Both the position numbers and the translations under genes were made by a program. The notes under the pieces are model-generated. The model ran no database searches. It saw nothing but the letters and a program-made list of their open reading frames with translations, and was not told where the DNA came from. DNA of 64,000 bases from Gordius sp. MW1 (lineage: Eukaryota > Nematomorpha > Gordioida > Gordea > Gordiidae): the NCBI GenBank assembly GCA_964036665.1, contig OZ038530.1, positions 5,594,501-5,658,500 of the forward strand, in the 5' to 3' direction. Shown piece after piece: positions 1 through 10,400 of the stretch (within the stretch, counting starts at the first letter, position 1; the number at the start of each line of letters is the position of its first letter).

Positions 1-1035
1 AATTTATTTTATTTCAAAAGATATTCGACTGTTTTCAATCGTTAACGGGGAAGGATTTAGAGCAATGCTCCAAGAAGCTCTGAACATTGGTGCCATTCAT
101 GGTCATATAAACGTTGATGAATTACTTTCAGATAGGACTACCTTAAGTAAGAATACAGCAAAACTTGCAGATGTAAGTAGAAAAGCATTAATATTAGAAG
201 TTACTCCCCCATTTAAAAGCAAAATCATGTTCAGCCACTCTCGACCTCTGGATAGATGACTTTGTCAAAATAAACTACTTAACATTTTCTTTACATTATA
301 TATCCCTCGGAATCCTACATAAGCATATTCTTTTCACTTCAAAAATAGATGTTGAAAAAAAACAGGGGAAAATATTTTAAGAGAAATATCTGTAAATTTG
401 AAAAACTTCACATCCCTACGGAAGATTGATAACTTACGTTACCGATCAGGGCTCTAACATGGTCAAAGCATTGCAAAATCATACGCGAATGAATTGCACG
501 TCCCATTTACTGAATACAGTACTACGAAACGTATTCAATAAAATTTATTTTACATTCCATTACCCTCAAGTTAATGACTTGATAGAAGCATGCAAAAAGC
601 TAACGACATATATGAAGCAAAGTGGCAAAAATAAATATTTAAATCATACATTGCATCAAGCAATAGAAACAAAATGGTGCTCCAGACTCGACATGTTTGA
701 GAGCAGATTGAAAGAGTATAAGGAACTGACCACATATACTTCTATAGATATGCCAGAGAAGATAGATGTGATTGATAAAAATTTGCTGACCAAACTAATA
801 GAAGTACTCCGGCCGTTTAAAAAGGCTTCATTAGTTCTGGAAGCTGATCAACACCCAACCTTTCACAATATTGATTCAATATTACCAATTACTCAGTGAT
901 CTTTCACAATCAGACCACGAGCAAACCGATGATTTTAAAGAACATCACGAAATTAAAAAAGATATTTGTACCACCCTCAAGTCAAAATTTCTAATCACTC
1001 AACAAAATAAAATTGCCACATTTTTATGCCCAAAT
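1..1035 (+). pseudogene. hAT transposase remnant (5'/central part)
   Basis: Degraded coding sequence of an hAT-family (BED zinc-finger type) transposase. The pieces around 65-250 (…LQEALNIGAIHG…) and 426-899 (VTDQGSNMVKAL, HTLHQAIETKW, LRPFKKASLVLEAD) align in order with the intact transposase at 8881-10749, which has VTDQGANIVNAL, HTLHQDVIVRW and LQPFKEASLQLEAD at the same places. Between 250 and 425 the homology continues only through frameshifts and stops. No C-terminal dimerisation domain follows directly. It is a dead copy, and its left end lies before base 1. Confidence 0.85.
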
Positions 1036-1289
1036 TATCGCTAACTCAGGTTGCTCCCCCCAAATGAGCGAGTAAGCGTCAGACTAAAATTTTACCTTTC
1101 GGGCGGGCCCGGACGGGCACGTTTTACTTTTCGGGCGGGCCCGGGCGGGCACGCTTTGATAAGATTCGGGCAATTCGGGCATAATTAAATTATTGTAGGG
1201 CTAGGGTAGGGTGTGACTTTTTATATAAAATGGATTATTTTTGAAAATTTCTAGCTAGATTGAATTGCCTTACACAGCTTCACCTTTAA

Positions 1290-1532
1290 CACTTCAGAGG
1301 TCGGGTGGGATTATAATGACCCCAAGCCGTTTATAAATGCTGTGCAAAATAAATTTGTTTTCTATAATTATAGGCATAAAATTAAAACCACTTGATCAAA
1401 TAGACAAATTAATATATTAACAAATTTTGATTAGTTTATATTTTAAAATATCTAAGTTATAGCTATTAGTTTGGGGTAATTAATACCCCAAATACCATCC
1501 GTGTTAACATTTTTGACCCAACCTCTGAAGTG
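1290..1532. mobile_element. piggyBac-like MITE, copy 1 (243 bp)
   Basis: Terminal inverted repeats CACTTCAGAGGTCGGGT / ACCCAACCTCTGAAGTG are flanked on both sides by TTAA (1286-1289 and 1533-1536), the target duplication typical of piggyBac-type transposons. There is no coding capacity. The TIR does not start with the usual CCY, so the superfamily call rests on the TTAA flanks. Confidence 0.65.
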
Positions 1533-1744
1533 TTAACCAAACCACACTTATAGTAATATGAAAGATGCATCTGAAATTTTACCTTTCAGGCGGGCCCGGG
1601 CGGGCACGCTTTGATAAGATTCGGGCAATTCGGGCATAATTAAATTATTGTAGGGCTAGGGTAGGGTGTGACTTTTTATATAAAATGGATTATTTTTGAA
1701 AATTTCTAGCTAGATTGAATTGCCTTACACAGCTTTACCTTTAA

Positions 1745-1987
1745 CACTTCAGAGGTCGGGTGGGGTTATAATGACCCCAAGCCGTTTATAAATGCTGTGC
1801 AAAATAAATTCGTTTTCTATAATTATAGGCATAAAATTAAAACCACTTGATCAAATAGACAAATTAATATATTAACAAATTTTGACAAGTTTATATTATA
1901 AAATATCCAAGTTATAGCTATTAGTTTGGGGTAATTAATACCCCATATAACATCCGTGTTAACATTTTTGACCCAACCTCTGAAGTG
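1745..1987. mobile_element. piggyBac-like MITE, copy 2 (243 bp)
   Basis: Same length, TIRs and TTAA flanks (1741-1744 and 1988-1991) as the copy at 1290-1532. It arose by the 455-bp tandem duplication rather than by a second insertion, because the flanking DNA is duplicated with it. Confidence 0.65.
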
Positions 1988-2402
1988 TTAACCAAACCAC
2001 ACTTTTAGTAATATGAAAGATGCATATTTTTTATCCCTCCCGGTCTCGTGGGCTCAACACAACACAATTTGATTGATTCGAAATGCTATTTAAAATTCTA
2101 TTTTTTTAGTGTGCTTTATTAAGGGCCGGGCATTCTTCCGAGATCTCTGTCTGTACCCTTTATTTAACCCTTGTTGAGAGTATAGCATTTTTAATGAATT
2201 TGTTGAATATTTACTTTACTATTACTTTTACGTCCTTTCCTTTTTTTATTGCTAACTAACGAACGCATGTGCTGTGCGTGCATGTGCGTGCATGTGCGTG
2301 CACGTGCAGTCTAGACAAACATCCAACTCTCTTAAAAACGTTTTCATATTCATTTTCATTCTATACCCCAAATTAGCACGTTTATCTTAAATACTATTTG
2401 TC

Positions 2403-2757
2403 ATCCCGGCGACGAGTGCGGCTAGCGAAAGAAGCTTTTCTATTGCAGGAAGATTAATAGAAGAAAGACGAACTCGAATATCTCCTGAAATTGTCGATGA
2501 TTTGTTATTCTTACATAATAATTATAAAAAATAAAATAGATGTTTTTATATATATATACTCACTGAAATAATTTGGATGAAATAAAAAATTCGGGCTTAA
2601 TGGACACATGTAATATTTCGGGCGGGCATTTCGGGCAGCTCTTGCGCTTCGGGCCTGGCCGGACGGACACTGAGAAGGGTTCGGGCGGGCAATTTAATCA
2701 TAAAGTCAAACCGGGCCGGGTTCCGGCAAAAAAATTTAAACAAATCTGACCTCTCTA
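2403..2757 (+). pseudogene. hAT C-terminal dimerisation domain fragment plus 3' terminus
   Basis: Bases 2403-2534 encode the conserved hAT C-terminal block (IPATSAASERSFSIAG, EERRTR, DDLLFLHNNY, stop). The 3' flank carries GGGC-rich subterminal repeats and ends at 2757 in CAAATCTGACCTCTCTA, whose complement TAGAGAGGTCAGATTTG looks like an hAT terminal inverted repeat. The rest of the transposase is absent just upstream, so this is a truncated 3' end. Confidence 0.8.
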
Positions 2758-2769
2758 AGCGTAATTAAT

Positions 2770-3440
2770 GATATAAGATCTACACTAGCGTCTAAGGATT
2801 TTTTGGTAGATTCTGTAACTGAGATTGAAAATTTTTCTGCAAGTAGTAGTGATAGTCAGCCTCAAAAAAAAAGACAAAAAAGTAATTAACATCCATTATG
2901 TATATATATTTTTTACATAAAATAAATTATTTAATTTATATTTTACAGTAGTTAATCAATGAGAAGATGAGCAGGAAGAAGATAAAGCCCCCGATGAAAT
3001 CTCAATTTACCTTTCGTTAAAAAATGAAGATTGCAAATATGATGCAAAAAAAGATTTGTTGAAATGGTGGGTTTCATATCAAACAGTCCTGCCAAGGCTT
3101 TATAAGCTGGCAATTTTAGCTATACCTGCTACCTCTACCTCTTCGGAAAGAAATTTCTCGGTGGCTGGAAGAACATTAGAAGAAAGAAGAACGCAAATTA
3201 AAAATTTAGATTCTTTATTATTTTTGTATGATAATATGGAATTAGTCAAATAAAATTTTATATTTATTTCAGGTCTATTAAAATTGCTATACCTTATTTT
3301 CATGTATTTTGAATTTAATCATCAATAAAAAGTTCTGTTCATAAAATTTTAATTTAAAAACTTTGGATCGGATTTAGGTTTTAAAAAACTCGGATCGGAT
3401 GGGATATAAAATTTTTCAAAAACCCCTCCGATCGGATCAA
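2770..3440 (+). pseudogene. Second hAT C-terminal fragment
   Basis: The frame ending at 3253 encodes an acidic stretch, then LLKWWVSYQTVLPRLYKLA and IPATSTSSERNFSVAGRT, a hAT C-terminal dimerisation domain of a family different from the 2403 fragment. An in-frame TGA lies near 2961. The tail at 3254-3440, with GGATCGGAT and CCGATCGGATC motifs, is the reverse complement of sequence inside the hAT end at 63631-64000, so both belong to one family. Confidence 0.75.
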
Positions 3441-3840
3441 ATACCTTTAGCATATATAAGTGTTAATTTTAATTCAAATTCTTTAATTTTTTGAACAAAT
3501 AAAATTGGGTTTAACAAAGCTTCCCCATTTTGCAATTCGTTTTTTTATTACCTAATCTAGGCTATTACTTATTCTAATTTCTATAATAATTAATTTCCAT
3601 ATCATTCTTTTTTTGCCCCCTTTTTATTCCTTATCTATCTTTATTTTATAATACATAATTAATTCCCATGCCATTCTTTTTTCTTCAGATAAAAAATATT
3701 CCCCTTAAATTTTATAACAAGAAGGTAATTTATTTTTTTAAATTAGATTTTTTTATCAAAAAAAGTAAGTATTACTGAAATAACATTTTATTAACCTAAA
3801 TGCATTAGCAATTATTCTTTTAAAATATTGTGACTTATTA

Positions 3841-4145
3841 AAGGGCGCGCAGTTTGGGCAGCTATAATGGTTCGGGCATAGCCGAGCGGGCACTTAGAAG
3901 GGTTCAGGCGGGTAATTTAGTTAAAAAATTGGCCCGGGCCGGGTTTGGGCAGAAAAATTTAAACAAATCGGACCTGTTTGGGAACGCGTTAATTCGGGCC
4001 TAGCAAATTTAATATTTAGGGCCGGGCAATTCGGGCAGCTTTAACGATTCGGGCCAGTCCGGGCGACCACTTAGAAGGGTTCGAACAGGCCCGAGCGGGC
4101 AAGGAAGTTAAAAAATTGAATCGGGTCGGGTCTGACCCCTGGTTT
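3841..4145. repeat. GGGC-rich hAT subterminal repeat blocks
   Basis: Two blocks of GGGCAGCT…TTCGGGC…CACTTAGAAGGGTTC motifs, matching the 3' terminal region of the hAT fragment ending at 2757 and a shorter scrap at 32447-32526. They are non-coding relics of non-autonomous or deleted hAT copies. Between 3441 and 3840 there is only A+T-rich sequence. Confidence 0.6.
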
Positions 4146-4336
4146 GCATAATGTATAAAATTGGTCAAGTAGCCATATTTATATATAGCAAAAATGATGA
4201 ACCCTTTGGTGAAGCAGTCTAAAAATTCTATAAAAGGGCGAAAATTGTAGCTTACTATCGTATCCCTTGATACGTGGATTCCCCATTTCCCCCAACCCCT
4301 CGTAAAACATTGTATCTAATTCGATTAATTACAACA

Positions 4337-4342
4337 TTTATT
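4337..4342 (-). terminator. Candidate poly(A) signal of the lectin-EB gene
   Basis: TTTATT on the plus strand reads AATAAA on the minus strand, about 70 bp past the reconstructed stop codon (4413-4415). The hexamer is common in such A+T-rich DNA, so support is positional only. Confidence 0.45.
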
Positions 4343-4412
4343 GTTAGATTTCTTACCATAGTCGGATCTTTTGATCTTATACGAAAAGTACATCTGCCTA
4401 TCAGAGGCATAC

Positions 4413-7400
4413 TCACTGAGTAACCCCTTTTCCTGTAACTTTAAGTAAATAGTGATACTTTTACTTTCTATTTAATTTCAGTACGTGTGTGACTTTTATT
4501 TATTTCTCCCCATATTTGATTGTTTATCAACATGAACACGCATCAGTGATTTTGATATACGCGTTTCGTTTAATTATTTTATTCTTGTGTGATTTTAATT
4601 CATTATTTAATTCTCGGATACAAAATAAACTAGGTAAAATTCTATCTAGTAAAAAGGAGTTTAATAATTTTACCCCTCTTCCTAAATGGGAAGAGGGTGC
4701 CCCTTTATTATGCAGCTCGTTCAATATCTCCCCTTATTCCTATTCCTCATATCTTAAATCCCATCCTGAACAAATACAAAAATTTAATCATCTTGTTTTA
4801 CAATTGGAAATTAAGAATTGGAATGAACAAAATATAAAAATTGCATCATCATCTTATTTGAAAATACAATACTTACTTTTGTAGCAATGTCCCGAATTAA
4901 CGTAATGATTGGGACCGCAATCGCACTTTTGACCATGGCAAATACCACCAATCATATCGCATTCCACATCCAAGTTACAATGATTTCTATATCCCAAACC
5001 TAACAAAAAACAATTCCATAAAATTACCAATATTCCGAAAATTGCAGCAATTTTATTTAGACAAGAACAAACCCCCAGAAGTTACCTTATCCCCACCAAT
5101 GTAATTTAAGTGGGATTTGAAGCTTATATGTCCTTTACATTGGATGTGCTAACTAATATTTTTAAATGTAAACAAATTCGTAAGATTTCTTTACAAATAA
5201 AAACTAAACGGCCAAATTGTATATTTCTGCGTAACATTCTTAAAATTAGAATTGAATAATTGATGTTAATAAGGGAACAATACTGGCTGGGTTAATATTT
5301 ATAATGAAAACAATTGCAAATGTAGTAGTATTTAATGTTAACCTTTGGCACACCCGGAGGAGCGCAATCGGACGGTACTACCTTCGCCACAAAAACACGT
5401 TTTCCATCTTGGGTGACAGATTGATCCTAATGAAAATGACAAGCATTTCAAATCGTCCTCACATTTCACAGCTTGCGATGCTTTATTAAAAACATACATC
5501 TTGGGTTAATGAGATCCATAATATAGGGCTTAAATATTTTCTAGGACAACAATGGTCATAGATTGTAATTATGGACATGCTCTAATATGAATCTATGTTA
5601 TCAACTTATATCAATTTTAATATAATATATTGTTTTATTATTGATTTCATGGGACATGTTACCAAGTGTGCATTTTTCGTGTCTATATATTGATAAGGAT
5701 GAACAAACGCAAAATTTTGCATCGCCTTCTTGATTCACATGTTTTAAAATTTGGTTTTTGTAGCGATCAGAGCTGGCATTTAAAAATACCCGTTTCTATT
5801 TTAAAATAAAAAATAAGCTAAAATTTTTTAAAAAAATAGCGAATGCCTATAACTGATACCCTTTCTCGGTTAATAGATGATAAACCCTTGATTGTGGTTT
5901 TTGCTACATAGGGGTGAAGTCGGTAATGTTGAGGCGGTTGAGTTTGACTTACTTCAGAAAAACCGCACATAGAATTTATGTCTTGAGCTTGACATTCGAG
6001 GTTATCATTACAAGACTCTTCATAACGTCTTCCTTTAAATTACATGATTTATTAATTCAGTGACTATGAGCTATAAAAAAATAAAAGCCTGCTCGTATCG
6101 CACCAAGTTGACAATTGTCCATGCCTCTGTAATAGCCAGCTCGACATTGGCAGGTACCTACTATACATTTAGTATTAGGTCCCATACATTGGTCAGAATT
6201 TTGACAATTTTGACCCAATGCAACTTCTGAAATACGACAATGGAATTGCACATTAAAACATAATAAGGTGTATGTATATATTAATGATATTTGATATACT
6301 TTGTATACAAGTTTCTTGAGCAAAATAAGTTTGAGGAAGACACATGCAAAAACGTTTGTCACCCATGAGGGAGCACGAGCTCAGTAAGTTTTTCAATTTG
6401 CATTCCTGATGGTAATCACATTCAAATCCCAAAGTTAGGCCTTTTATAACAGATACAATTTTCTCAAGTGAATAAGTGTGAAAATTTTTGTAAGTGAATA
6501 TTAAATTATGGAGTATTATGCAACTAAGAACGGGCGGTATCACTTTTGGGAACGGGACAAAATATCATAAATTAATGATCGTCGATAAATGTACCACCAA
6601 CCTTTATAACAGCCGTATTTTTGGGTAAGGTTTAAGTCCTTTTGATAGCCTGGTAGGCACTCACACAAACCTCTGATACTGGCAGGCAAAATATTGCAAC
6701 TGAGACCAGGTCCGCACTGATGAGCTAAACATTGTTCTTGACCATACTTTGCTATATTATGCATAAATAATAAATGCTTGTTCTTTAATTAAATTCCAAT
6801 TCTCATGATATTTTTTATACCAATGGTCAGGATTACTCCTAAGTGTAGCATGAAGCGTAACCATTATTTAGTTTCCTATTCTTAGATGCAAAAATAAGTG
6901 ACAAACTAGAATCGATTGATAGACTAAACGAAGCCAACCAGGATATTTTAAAATTACAGAAACTATGATTTTATGACGATGTAGTATGATGATTATCTTT
7001 TATTAAAATTTTTTATTTATTTAAACGGCTACATATGCCCCGGTTTTGAAAACAATAGACATTAGACAATGTGAAATATGTTACTCGGTGAGCACACCGA
7101 CTGGTTTTTGCTCGGACATATCATTAAACCAGGACTAAATTCATCCCGACATCTGCACATACCGGCCCTGCATTCCAGATTCCCACTAAAAGCACAATCT
7201 TCATTTACTAAGCAATACTCGCCATAAAATGTACCTAAATAACAGATTTAATAAAATTTATGGAAATAACGTTCATTTCATCAAACTTTTTTGATAACAG
7301 ATGAAGTTTCCTACGGATCTACAATCTTTCCTAATGATCGATTTGAGTTTGCCGTTAACCCTTAGGAAAAGGCATTCACCGTCACCTTCTACAGTATAGC

Positions 7401-10400
7401 GATTGTCTTTACTAAATTGATAAATACAAGTTAAGACTAACGATAGAGATTAAACATATAAATTGCCATAAATATTGCTTAAGAGCCTAGGTTTAAAATT
7501 TAATAAAAAGATCTAACCGGGGTCGTTGGGCGAAGAACTGAGTTTACATATTATGTTTTTTATAACACACTACAGTCTATCGGCTTCTTGCCAGGGCTTC
7601 GACCTGGTTAAAACTCTACTTTCAAAAAAATTGCCGTTTAAGGTATACACTATATCAATCCTTCCATATATCTATCGGAATGCGGTACAGCATTGTTAAT
7701 TAAGGGGGGGGGGCGTGGCACAAGTAGTGCAATTACTAATTTTAGATAAATTTTATATTCTGAATATTCAAAATTAAAATTCCAATTAAATGTTGTTTTA
7801 TCCAAAAATTCATAAATTAGAACCTAAAATCCAATCTAGCTGGACTTCCATCTTCGTAAAAGTACCGATCGCCTTTGTACCTCAAGCCGACCCTCCATTC
7901 TTTATCGTGTTTGCTTTCCTCCAAATTATCAGCCCAGTAAAACTTTTAAGTAAAAAAGGAAATATCACAGAAAACCGCTTAACACAATCTAAATTTTATT
8001 TGTTATTGTCTAAATATTCAAATTTTTCACTTAAAGCTTTATGGAAGAATAAAAACAATTACTGGAGAAAATAGAGACATTGGCAAACCATTTTAAAGGG
8101 TTTTAATATTGTACCAGATCTTTGGCTAGTTTGGGAGACCATAAAGTAAATCCAATTTTCTTGCATTCTTCATCGGCATGATTTGCTTTTGCGGTAATCT
8201 CGAGTAGCGTTATGACACAACTATCACGATTATCTGGCGTTCTCATACCCTTCTCTGGACACGGCAAGTTACAGTAAGCTATTTAAAAGTGCGATGGTTA
8301 GTTAGATGCGAATACATTAATATGCTGTAATTTATAAAGAATTTGTTTACAGCATTCAGTTTTGGTGGATACGGGTATTGTGCAAATTTTGCCAACTTTT
8401 TCCGTACATATTTTGCTAACGAATCCTTCTTTATCAAACGCGACGCAATCAGAGTTCACATCAGAAATGGCAGGATGATCCTTTTTCCATTGACTATTAT
8501 TAATTGATTAGTTTATATTAAGTTTAGTAATCGATGCTTTATAAGGTCTACCCATTAAATGGGATTTCACTTGCATAGACATTTTCGCCCCCCTTTAACC
8601 AGAACTACAACGTAGAGATCTGCAACGGGCCGTTTTTAGAAGATCGGCCCGCCCGTACCCGTTTTCAAAATTTCAAGGCCCGTCCGGGCCCGCCCGTAAT
8701 TTTTTTTCAGCACTTCAGGCCCGTCCGTAAATTTTTTAGGCCCGTCCGAGCCCGTCCGTAAATTTTTCAGGCCCGTCCAAGCCCGTTAAAATATTTTTTA
8801 AGCGAACTCCGCGTCCGGCCTAATTCATCAAAAATTTCACAAAATTTTATTAAATTTTATGACATATTCATAGAAAGATATCAATAATTATCATGTAAAA
8901 ATAATAAATCATCAATAATGTCTGGTTTTAGGCGAGTTCGCCTTTCTTCTACAAGCCTTCCTGCCGTAGAAAAATTTCGCTCGCTGGTGGCACTCGTAGC
9001 CGGTATACATAATATCATATGTGCTAAATGTGCTAATTTAGGATATCTATTAAAGGATAAGATTAATTTTAAATATAATACTTGTCCTCTTTGGCTTTCC
9101 ACCATTTTAACAGATCGAAATCAGCCTCAATAGTTTCATCTAAATATTGACTAAACTCATCCGCCACAGGATTATGATCATTATCTTCCCATTCAGAAAA
9201 AATTGTTTTCGGTCTCTTACCTTATATATTTTTATATATTATATATAAATAAAAAATTGTAAGTACTTGCGAGAGATGTCTTTGAGCCCAGTAAAACAGA
9301 AGATTTTCTTATATAGACAAACCCTTCTTGCTCTATAATATTTCTTATATCTTGATATATGTCTAGTTTTTCTGCTTCAGGTATCATCTTCATTTGTCTA
9401 AACTTCGGATGCAAGACCGAAGCTATTTTGTGATACCGATGAACTACCATTTTTTCTTTAATAGCTTCTTTTAAACGGTTCTTTATTATGTTGACTTGTC
9501 CGCCGTATAAATCATAATCCGACATCGCATTAATTAATTTAATTTTCCATAAGAAGACATATGGTAGGGTTGGTTCTAGATCAGCCTCCAACTGAAGAGA
9601 AGCCTCTTTAAACGGCTGCAAGACGTCTATTAAAGATTTCAACAACATTTTATCTATATATTCCAGATATGAAAGTTCATTTCGTTGTTCCAAGATAGCT
9701 TCAACTTCGTCATAGACCTTATAAATAGAATTCAAAAGGGTCAATTTTGAGTTCCATCTTACAATTACATCTTGATGCAAGGTATGGGACAGCTTGCTAT
9801 TGAGTCCACTTTGTTTGAAATGCCTGACTAATTCTTTAGAGGCATTCATGAGTTTATAAATAACCGTGGCTTCTTGATTTAAGAAAGAATCATTAAAGGC
9901 CATTTTTATCATATTATTTATAAGGTGGGCTGCGCAATTTAATCTACTATAATTTGTTAATGCATTGACAATGTTAGCACCCTGATCAGTGACAAATATT
10001 AATTTACGGGCTTCTTCATTGGTAATGCCAAAAGTCATTAATTTGTTTAATAATTCATTTCTAATATTCTCCCCTGATTTTTTTTCATGCTTAAAAGCAG
10101 TTGTAAATAATATTTTTTTTCTCAGGCTAACATCTATATAATGAATACTTAATGTGAGAAAACTGATTTTTGTATAATCACATGTCCACATGTCTGTTGT
10201 GGCCGCGCAAAGCCCTTTCTGAATGTAATGTTTTATATCTGGAATTATAGAAAGTCGAAGTCTTTCAGCCTCATCTTTCACATGGCGGCTTATAGTTGAT
10301 GGATGAGGCATAATTTGTCGCACATTTATTAACCCCTTAGTTGACAAACTATCTACCAAAAACTGGCAAAACCCAAGAAAACCTTCTCCTGCTAAAGTTT

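Larger units (their letters stand above)
1116..2025. repeat. Tandem duplication, two copies of about 455 bp
   Basis: The segment from the GGGCGGGCCCGG-rich motif through a MITE and on to the CCAAACCACACTT tail occurs twice head to tail. The landmark ACGCTTTGATAAG is at 1151 and again at 1606, a period of 455 bp. The copies differ at few positions. The GGGC/GCCC-rich blocks resemble the subterminal repeats of the hAT elements nearby. Confidence 0.85.

Noticed and set aside
4489-4884. 131-codon plus-strand ORF as a gene
   Set aside because: Overlaps the minus-strand EB exon 4877-4999 and its intron; no domain, A+T-rich composition typical of non-coding DNA.
7790-8074. 94-codon plus-strand ORF
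   Set aside because: It is the antisense shadow of the CTLD2 exon 7824-7942.
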